DNA from: Actinomycetes bacterium
Lineage (GTDB): Bacteria; Actinomycetota; Actinomycetes; Actinomycetales; Microbacteriaceae
Direction: 5' to 3'
DNA length: 14,403 nucleotides
NCBI GenBank assembly: GCA_023451265.1
Contig: JAEYAG010000239.1
Location: forward strand, 1 to 14,403
Numbering within the stretch: the first letter of the stretch is position 1; each line of letters begins with the position of its first letter. The notes beneath the pieces were generated by a model. That model searched no databases and was not told where the DNA came from. It saw nothing but the letters and a program-made list of their open reading frames with translations. This document shows, piece after piece, positions 1-4,819 of the stretch. Position numbers and translations under genes: made by a program.

Positions 1-307
1 GGTCGATGAGGGGGTGCTCGGCGATCAGGAACGGGTCGTCGCTGTAGACGACGATGGCCACGCCGTCGCAGCCGTCGAGGCGGGCGAGGGTCGAGATCAC
101 GGTGGGGGCCAGCTGCGTGACGACAGCCGGCACGTCGTCGACATCGCGCAGCGGAGGGATCGCCGCGCGGAAGGCGCCGCTGCTGCGGTTGTACCAGAAC
201 GGCAGGATGGCGATGCATCCTCGCAGTTCCAGCCCGCAGGACACCTCCGTGAGGGCGACGATCTCAGCGGTCGTGACGGCTTTGATGATGGTGGTCGGTT
301 CGTCCAT
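1..307 (-). CDS. DUF4192 domain-containing protein, N-terminal part (cut by window edge)
   Basis: The frame starts with an ATG at 307-305 and stays open to the left edge, giving 102 residues. The product begins MDEPTTIIKAVTTAEIVALT, then has a hydrophobic strand (LRGCIAILPFW), a segment with VVTQLAPTVISTLARLDGCD, and a strand pattern VAIVVYSDDPF. This order (an 'ivka... ..vp.l.g..p..slvv.pf' start, then a helix, then 'vv.y.dd') is what I know from DUF4192 proteins of Micrococcales; their function is not known to me. No Shine-Dalgarno sequence or -10 box is evident just before the start, so the start is less certain than the frame. The next ATG upstream, at 315, is in another frame. The C-terminal part lies outside the window. 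Confidence 0.72.
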   Translation of the reverse strand, partial: MDEPTTIIKAVTTAEIVALTEVSCGLELRGCIAILPFWYNRSSGAFRAAIPPLRDVDDVPAVVTQLAPTVISTLARLDGCDGVAIVVYSDDPFLIAEHPLID

Positions 308-434
308 GCGGACATGGTCGCGCCGACGCTTCGCGCGTGGGAGCCGACCATGGCGAACGGGGGATAACTCCCGGAAGTGCCCGCCTGTGGAGAGGGCGAT
401 GAGCGCAGGCGGTCGCCGTCGACCCGCGCTCCTC

Positions 435-544
435 CCGGTGATCGGGTGCGCGCGTGGGGTGGCTCCGCCTCCGGTGATCGAGTGCCCGCGTGGGGTGGCT
501 GCTGCTTCCGGTGATCGGGAGCGCGCGTGGGGCTGCTTCCGCCT
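435..544. repeat. Tandem array of 36-37 bp units (three full units, merging into a fourth)
   Basis: The string CCGGTGATCG recurs at 435, 471, 508 and 545, so spacing is 36, 37 and 37 bp. Each unit continues with (A/G)G(T/A)GC(C/G)CGCG and, in the first three, TGGGG plus a GGCT-containing end. Units 1 and 3 share the GCGCGCG version and units 2 and 4 share AGTGCCCGCG, so the array alternates A-B-A-B. The fourth unit passes into the hairpin at 552-585. It lies between the DUF4192 start and the HNH gene stop and does not look coding. Confidence 0.85.
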
Positions 545-551
545 CCGGTGA

Positions 552-585
552 TCGAGTGCCCGCGAGGGACGAGCGGGCGTATCGA
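552..585 (-). terminator. Imperfect hairpin just after the HNH gene stop, possible terminator
   Basis: GCCCGC (558-563) pairs with GCGGGC (573-578) around a 9-base loop, and outer TCGA (552-555) pairs with TCGA (582-585) across a small internal loop. On the minus strand it begins 3 bases after the stop codon of the HNH gene. There is no T-tract, so it would be a non-canonical terminator. It also resembles the palindromic intergenic elements common in Microbacteriaceae and is continuous with the tandem array beside it. Confidence 0.5.
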
Positions 586-587
586 GA

Positions 588-2027
588 TCAGGTCTTCAGG
601 ATGGTGCGGTGGAGTCTGGTGGGTGAGGTGGTGGTGGGGCGCCAGTGGTGGTCCGTGCCCCACCAGCCGGGTGCTTTGATTTCGGGGACGCCGTGGTTCA
701 TGCGGATTTGCCAGCCGATGCGGTCGAGGAATCGGTGGTGGTACCAGCAGAGAAGGACGCCGTTGTCGGTGTGAGTGGGGCCGCCCGCGGCGTGTTCGGT
801 GACGTGATGGATTTCGCACCAGGATGCGGCGACGGTGCAGCCGGGGATGATGCAGCCGCCATCGCGGAGGGTGATTGCGCGGCGTTGGTAGCGGTTGAAG
901 ACGCGGTCGCGGGTGTCGATGCGGATGATGCGGCCGTCGTCGCGGCTGGTGACGCGTTGGATGGTGCCGGCGCAGGCGACGTGGCGGGCGAGGTCCACGG
1001 TGGCGGGTTGGTCACACCCTTGTACGTGCGCGTAGCCGCGGCCGGTGTCGAGGTCTTCTGCGGTGACGGAGACGACCAGGGTGGGGGCGTGTCCGCCGAT
1101 GGTGGGCAGCAGCCCACTGGACGCAGCGGCGGTGAGGGCGGCGGCGAGGGCGTCGTGTTGTTTCTGGGCGCGGGTGCGGGTGTCTTCGGCGGTGAGGAGG
1201 GGTTCCCCGTCCTCATACGTTGCGGTCGGGTCGTCGAAGGTGACTTTGGGAGCGAGGTGCGCGTCGAAGATGGTCTGCAGTTGCGCGGCGACTTCGGGCA
1301 GCAGGGTGCCGCGGAGGGGGACGCCGGTCGGGGTTGCGGTGCCGAGGGTGATCCCGCGGGCGCGCAGCGCTGCGCGTTCGCGGGGTTCGGCGCCGTCGGG
1401 GTCGAGCGCGAGCGCCCACGCCTGCGCGTGCACCCGCAGAATCCCCGCGGATGCCGGCGGTGCCCCATCGGGGCCGGTGCCGCGGGCTTCGGCGACGACG
1501 ACGGTTTCGGCGTCCCGCCGCGCAGCAGGCGTGATCCGCGGGGACGATGCGTGCAGCGGATCGGTGATCGCGAGGATCCCGTCGACGCCGACCACCCCGT
1601 CGAGCATCGCCTCGCGGACGTCGGGGAACGGCGGGTCGAGGATTTCCCCGGTCGTGGTGGACACGTCGGGGCGGACCGCGCGGGCGGCGCGGTGCAGGCG
1701 AGATGCCGTGCGTGAGTCGACGCGGGTGAGGGTCTCGACCAGTTCGGTCACGCTCGCGCATCCCAGGTGCGTGGTCATGAAGTCGTCCCGATACCCGTGC
1801 TCGGAGCGGCGGGACACTTCACCGACCGCGTCGACCAGCAGCGCCTCCGTCAGACGGGAAAACTCCCCGATCGCGGATAGGTGTCGGGCGAGTTCGTGCT
1901 CCGTCGCCCGTTCCAGCATCCGCTCGGTCGCGGCATCCCGCACCAGCTGGGACGCCTGCGCGAGCAGGTCATCCAGCCGGGCGGTGAGGAGGTCCATACC
2001 CTCCATTGTGGTGAGGGCCACCGACAT
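588..2027 (-). CDS. HNH endonuclease signature protein with DUF222 (13E12 repeat family)
   Basis: A protein of 479 residues. The long helical N-terminal and middle part (roughly residues 10-330) matches the DUF222 domain of actinobacterial 13E12-type proteins. The C-terminal part has a complete zinc-type HNH signature: C392, C397 and C404, the pair H407-H408 (CEIHHV), N422 (TDNGVLLC), C427 and H430-H431. The end, with GWWGTDHHW, is also usual for the family. Such proteins occur in many dispersed copies in actinobacterial genomes. Nuclease activity is inferred from the motif; no target or biological role is established to my knowledge. Start choice is uncertain: ATG at 2027 has no good ribosome site, ATG at 2006 or 1997 are alternatives, and GGAGGG lies too close to the latter. 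Repeats flank the gene on both sides, and a perfect palindrome lies about 50 bp upstream. Confidence 0.93.
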   Translation of the reverse strand: MSVALTTMEGMDLLTARLDDLLAQASQLVRDAATERMLERATEHELARHLSAIGEFSRLTEALLVDAVGEVSRRSEHGYRDDFMTTHLGCASVTELVETLTRVDSRTASRLHRAARAVRPDVSTTTGEILDPPFPDVREAMLDGVVGVDGILAITDPLHASSPRITPAARRDAETVVVAEARGTGPDGAPPASAGILRVHAQAWALALDPDGAEPRERAALRARGITLGTATPTGVPLRGTLLPEVAAQLQTIFDAHLAPKVTFDDPTATYEDGEPLLTAEDTRTRAQKQHDALAAALTAAASSGLLPTIGGHAPTLVVSVTAEDLDTGRGYAHVQGCDQPATVDLARHVACAGTIQRVTSRDDGRIIRIDTRDRVFNRYQRRAITLRDGGCIIPGCTVAASWCEIHHVTEHAAGGPTHTDNGVLLCWYHHRFLDRIGWQIRMNHGVPEIKAPGWWGTDHHWRPTTTSPTRLHRTILKT

Positions 2028-2074
2028 TGACCGGCGTGAAAACCCCCGATCGACCGGCAGAAACGAGGTTCGTT

Positions 2075-2092
2075 CATGAGAGTTCTCTCATG
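2075..2092. promoter_or_regulatory. Perfect 18-bp palindrome upstream of the HNH gene
   Basis: CATGAGAG-TT-CTCTCATG has eight-base arms and a two-base spacer. It sits 48 bp upstream of the HNH gene start on the minus strand, just before the repeat cluster begins at 2104. It is AT-rich compared with its surroundings. The size and symmetry fit a dimeric repressor operator, but no regulator is encoded nearby, so the role is inference. Confidence 0.5.
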
Positions 2093-2103
2093 GGCGATTA
2101 GGG

Positions 2104-2260
2104 CGTTTCGTCTCGGTCACTGGCGCTCTTTCGCGGGGCGACCAGGGGGCTCACGGTCGTTGAGCGAGCGAGGGACGAGCGAGACGAAACGGCCCGCGCG
2201 GTTCTGGACGAGATGCGGCGTTTCGTCTCGGTCGCTGGCGCTCTCTCGCTCAACGACCGG
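2104..2260. repeat. REP-like intergenic element, three copies in +,-,+ order
   Basis: Three related copies: 2104-2144 (plus), 2154-2191 (minus) and 2219-2260 (plus). Each begins with CGTTTCGTCTCG; copies two and three end with GCTCAACGACCG, and the first is degenerate at that end. Copies two and three face each other and could fold into a large stem. Elements of this 'TTTCGTCTCG...CTCAACGACC' type are scattered between genes in Microbacteriaceae as far as I recall. The right copy starts about 17 bp beyond the stop of the minus-strand gene ending at 2277, so it might also act as a transcription barrier. Confidence 0.8.
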
Positions 2261-2276
2261 CGGGGGGAGGGTGGGG

Positions 2277-2501
2277 TCAGGGCGTGGGGGGTGGGGAGTC
2301 GGGGTCGGACTCGGCGGTGCGCTCGGCCTCTTCGACGAGAACCTCGATGGGCACAGAGAAGGCGACGCCGGCGGCGCCGAGCACGCCGACGTCATCGACC
2401 GCAGGGGGCAGGACCTCGGTGGGCTCGCGCGGTTCCCACGGCTCAGCGGGAAGCCCGACCCACTCGGTCGGCTCCTCGGGACGGCTCTGGAAGATTCCCA
2501 T
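2277..2501 (-). CDS. Small acidic protein of unknown function (74 aa)
   Basis: The product starts MGIFQSRPEEPTEWVGLPAE and ends in an acidic, Pro-rich tail (AERTAESDPDSPPPTP). I chose ATG at 2501 because this opening (MG-F--RPEEP-EW-GLP-EP) matches a small conserved protein I recall from Microbacterium genomes. The open frame extends upstream to 2624, but that part is basic, low in complexity and runs into the next gene. A Pro/Glu-rich middle is followed by a hydrophobic stretch (VDDVGVLGAAGVAFSVPIEVLV). There are no membrane segments and no known domain. It lies 26 bp downstream of the gene at 2528-2812 and is probably co-transcribed with it. Function unknown. Confidence 0.65.
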   Translation of the reverse strand: MGIFQSRPEEPTEWVGLPAEPWEPREPTEVLPPAVDDVGVLGAAGVAFSVPIEVLVEEAERTAESDPDSPPPTP

Positions 2502-2527
2502 GTGCCCATTGTGCGCCCTCCCCGCCG

Positions 2528-2812
2528 TCAGAGGACGAAGCGCCAGCAGTACTCCTCGTCGGTTCGCCAGCGATACCAGGCGACGGTCACGACGAGAGAG
2601 TCGGGGTCGGTGCCGCAGAGGCACAGCGCGACATCCTCGCCGGGGAGCACCTGACCGAGGTGCTCGGAAACTCCGTCAGAGCGGAACACGCGCACGAAGT
2701 CGGCCGGTTCGGCACTGGTGTTCGTGACGGTGGGGTGCCTGTCGTCCGAGCGGTGCACCGACCACGGCACGCGGTACGGTCGGGGTCCTCTGGTGTCGAG
2801 TGCTCTGAGCAT
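2528..2812 (-). CDS. Small conserved hypothetical protein (94 aa)
   Basis: The product opens MLRALDTRGPRPYRVPWSVH, continues HPTVTNTSAEPADFVRVFRS, and ends AWYRWRTDEEYCWRFVL. It has three cysteines (C64 and C66 in LCLC, and C89), alternating beta-like strands and no signal peptide. ATG at 2812 is preceded by TACCGT with 7 bases between, the same arrangement as at other genes here, which supports this start over the longer open frame that reaches 3016. I recall similar short proteins in Microbacterium but know no function for them. The fold suggested by the pattern (a small beta-sandwich recognising or capping something) is a guess only. It heads a likely two-gene unit with the 74-aa gene. Confidence 0.7.
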   Translation of the reverse strand: MLRALDTRGPRPYRVPWSVHRSDDRHPTVTNTSAEPADFVRVFRSDGVSEHLGQVLPGEDVALCLCGTDPDSLVVTVAWYRWRTDEEYCWRFVL

Positions 2813-2819
2813 GCCGGAG

Positions 2820-2825
2820 ACGGTA
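2820..2825 (-). promoter_or_regulatory. -10 box TACCGT, 7 bases before the start at 2812
   Basis: TACCGT on the minus strand fits the actinobacterial TANNNT -10 pattern, and the distance to the ATG places the transcription start at or next to the start codon (leaderless). No clear -35 box is visible. Confidence 0.5.
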
Positions 2826-2924
2826 GGAGCGGCCACCGACCCGGCAGGGTGAGAATCCGGGGGTCGCGGGCTGTTCTGTGGAAACTCCGTAGACGACTGT
2901 GCCTGTGGAGAGACCGATGCCGTC

Positions 2925-3860
2925 TCAGTCCGCGAGGGCGCCCGCGGGCGCGCCGTCCTCGTCGCCGCCCTGACGCCGCTTCGGCGTCGCCTTCGCGACC
3001 GCGGTGCCCACGGCATCCGTCACTCGTCGCGAGCCCGCCGTCATGGCTGCACCGGCGCGACGGAGGCGACCGGCGGCAGCGGTTTCCAGACGCGTGGCAC
3101 CCGGGCGGGGCTCGAGCTCGGCCGGATACTCGGCGGGCGCGACGCCGAACGCCCGGCGGGAGGCGACGACGACCCGGCGACCGAGAAGGTGGTTTCCGGT
3201 CCCGCCCACGGCGGCACCGATGCCGAACGGCAGCGCCTTGCCGATGATCGATGCGCCGCCCTTCGCCGCGAACTGGTGCACGAAGGTCGTCTTCAGGCGA
3301 TCGACGAGCGGTCCGACGGCCGCGCGGGGGAGCGACTTCGTGATGAGCTCGCCCCAATACTTCTCCCGCGTGACGCCCTTGCCGGCCAGTTGCCGGCCGA
3401 GCTGCGCGACCAAGTCGACGCCCTCCTGGCCGAGCATCAGCGTCAGCACGAGCGCCCGCGCCCGATCGGGGTTTTCCACGCGGATGCCGTGCAGTTCGGC
3501 GAGCGACTGCGCGAACAGGGCCGTGGCGTCGAGGAACCCCACGGTCTCGACGCCCGACAGGGCCAGGGGGACGCCGGGGCCGATACCCGGGACGACGGCG
3601 GTCGCCCCGACCGCCGCGCCACCGGTCGTGACCGCGGCGAGGTAGCGGCGTTCGAGCATCCGGACGATCTCAGCAGTCGTGGCGTCGGGGTGGCGCAGAC
3701 GGATGCTGCGGAGGTGCGCGATCACGACGGGGCGCTGCACCTGCAGGACGCGATCGAGCGCGCGGATGGTGCGGGGATGCTCAGCCGATCCCTCGGGCGG
3801 CAGACCGCCGTCCCACGGGGAATCGTCGGGCAGCGAGTGGATGCGGGGGACCTTGGCCAT
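2925..3860 (-). CDS. EcsC-like family protein of unknown function (311 aa)
   Basis: A soluble or membrane-associated protein of 311 residues. The N-terminal 60 residues are polar. Residues about 60-125 carry a helix (TTAEIVRMLERRYLAAVTT), a small-residue hydrophobic stretch (GAAVGATAVVPGIGPGV), and then VETVGFLDATALFAQSLAEL. That arrangement (Gly/Pro-rich loop followed by a helix with E--GFL-A-AL-A-S-AE-HG) resembles EcsC-domain proteins, though I cannot confirm it without a profile search. A second small-residue segment (SIIGKALPFGIGAAVGGTGN) lies near residue 220. The last 70 residues are basic, low in complexity and probably disordered. A TAGGAT box sits 9 bases before the ATG. It follows the nucleotidyltransferase gene on the same strand with a 72-bp gap. 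Confidence 0.85.
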   Translation of the reverse strand: MAKVPRIHSLPDDSPWDGGLPPEGSAEHPRTIRALDRVLQVQRPVVIAHLRSIRLRHPDATTAEIVRMLERRYLAAVTTGGAAVGATAVVPGIGPGVPLALSGVETVGFLDATALFAQSLAELHGIRVENPDRARALVLTLMLGQEGVDLVAQLGRQLAGKGVTREKYWGELITKSLPRAAVGPLVDRLKTTFVHQFAAKGGASIIGKALPFGIGAAVGGTGNHLLGRRVVVASRRAFGVAPAEYPAELEPRPGATRLETAAAGRLRRAGAAMTAGSRRVTDAVGTAVAKATPKRRQGGDEDGAPAGALAD

Positions 3861-3869
3861 GTCGGCACG

Positions 3870-3875
3870 ATCCTA
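3870..3875 (-). promoter_or_regulatory. -10 box TAGGAT, 9 bases before the start at 3860
   Basis: TAGGAT on the minus strand matches TANNNT. With 9 bases to the ATG, the mRNA would have no leader or one of only 1-3 bases. No convincing -35 box. Confidence 0.5.
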
Positions 3876-3932
3876 AGCAGGTCCGCTGAGCAAGCGCTGT
3901 AGGCAGCGGCGAGCCGCGAGCCCGTGGGCGGG

Positions 3933-4625
3933 TCAGACGAACTGGTTGGCGCGCTCGAGGTCTTCGGCGAAGTCCACCTCGACGGCGTACAGGTCGGAGA
4001 TGTCGAGCGGCTCCAGCAGCAGGCCGTTCTCGACGATCGCGAGCTCGAGGCCGCGCTCGAAGTAGTCCTGGTCGTCGACGCGTCCGAGCTGCGCGATCAG
4101 CGCACGCTTGTCACGGCTGGAGATGTAGTTGATGCCGACGGCTTCGCCGATGCCGCCCTTGACCGTCTTCGACAGCTCCTTGATGTAGCCCTCGGCATCC
4201 ACCGTGTACTTGACCTCTTCGTCGCTCACCTTCGCGGTGTTGACGGTGACGAAGGACTGGTCGCGCTCGATCAGCTCGATCGCGCGACCGAGCACGCGGG
4301 GGTCGAACACCACGTCGCCGTTCATCCACAGCACACCGCCCTTGCCGGTCGCCTTGAGGGCGCGCAGCAGGCTCTTGGACGTGTTCGTCTGGTCGTAGCG
4401 CTCGTTGTACACGTACTCGACGTGCGGGAACGCGTCGACGATGGTCTCGGCGCGGTAGCCGACGACCGTGGTGATGCGGGCGTTGCGGCCGAACGCGGCA
4501 CGGATGTTGTCGTGCTGCTGACCCATGATGGTGCGACCGTCGCTCAGCTCGGTGAGGGGCTTGGGCAGGCTGCGCCCGAGCCGCGAGCCCATGCCGGCGG
4601 CGAGGATGACGGTCTGAAGGGTCAA
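3933..4625 (-). CDS. NTP transferase / phosphocholine cytidylyltransferase-like protein (LicC-like)
   Basis: A 230-residue enzyme of the nucleotidyltransferase fold that makes NDP-activated small molecules from an NTP and a phosphorylated sugar or alcohol. Visible motifs are the nucleotide-binding loop LAAGMGSRLG (residues 8-17), the substrate lysine in PKPLTEL (K22), and the metal-binding aspartate in WMNGDVVFD (D104). Size and layout (no left-handed helix C-terminal domain) fit the LicC-like group annotated as phosphocholine cytidylyltransferase family, but the substrate cannot be read from sequence. I chose TTG at 4625 because AGGAG lies 6 bases upstream and the frame then opens directly on the nucleotide-binding strand. 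The longer frame from GTG 4673 adds 16 polar residues and has no properly spaced ribosome site. Confidence 0.88.
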   Translation of the reverse strand: MTLQTVILAAGMGSRLGRSLPKPLTELSDGRTIMGQQHDNIRAAFGRNARITTVVGYRAETIVDAFPHVEYVYNERYDQTNTSKSLLRALKATGKGGVLWMNGDVVFDPRVLGRAIELIERDQSFVTVNTAKVSDEEVKYTVDAEGYIKELSKTVKGGIGEAVGINYISSRDKRALIAQLGRVDDQDYFERGLELAIVENGLLLEPLDISDLYAVEVDFAEDLERANQFV

Positions 4626-4631
4626 GGGGTG

Positions 4632-4636
4632 CTCCT
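4632..4636 (-). promoter_or_regulatory. Ribosome binding site AGGAG that decides the TTG start
   Basis: AGGAG on the minus strand lies 6 bases before TTG 4625-4623. It is the best Shine-Dalgarno match in the region and selects TTG over the in-frame GTG 48 bases upstream. Confidence 0.65.
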
Positions 4637-4679
4637 GGGGAAGGTGTTCACTGTCAGTTCGACGTGCGGACACTCCTTC

Positions 4680-4706
4680 GTGCCGTCGCTATGGTAGCGA
4701 AGGCAC
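4680..4706. promoter_or_regulatory. 27-bp inverted repeat in the divergent intergenic region
   Basis: GTGCC (4680-4684), TCGCTA (4686-4691), spacer TGG, TAGCGA (4695-4700) and GGCAC (4702-4706) form an 11-pair symmetrical element with one central mismatch (G4685/A4701). It lies 55 bp upstream of the nucleotidyltransferase TTG and 113 bp upstream of the ABC ATPase GTG. It could be an operator or part of the minus-strand leader. Because it lies between two divergent starts, a terminator role is unlikely. Confidence 0.5.
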
Positions 4707-4807
4707 CTGAGAAGGCGCAGGAAGGCCCCGGTCCGTTGTCGATTCGTGACAATCGGAGTAGCCTCCCACCCTCCGAAAGACGATATCTGGACGTCGGGGC
4801 GGCTTGC

Positions 4808-4813
4808 TAGGTT
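4808..4813 (+). promoter_or_regulatory. -10 box TAGGTT, 6 bases before the GTG at 4820
   Basis: TAGGTT fits TANNNT and is followed by GGACGG and the GTG start, so transcription should begin at or beside the start codon. No ribosome site precedes the GTG, consistent with a leaderless mRNA. Confidence 0.6.
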
Positions 4814-4819
4814 GGACGG

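Noticed and set aside
435..564. CRISPR array
   Set aside because: The units are contiguous near-identical repeats with no unique spacers, and no cas gene is present.
97..819. Minus-strand open frame with repeated peptide across the tandem array
   Set aside because: The repeated peptide is only the translation of the 37-bp DNA repeat, and the frame overlaps two better genes on the same strand.
645..1715. Long plus-strand open frame (356 codons) opposite the HNH gene
   Set aside because: It is antisense to a clear domain-bearing protein; its Gly/Val/Asp-rich product is the usual shadow in GC-rich DNA.
2877..2910. Replication origin with DnaA boxes
   Set aside because: Only weak 7-of-9 matches, few in number, and no dnaA or dnaN nearby.
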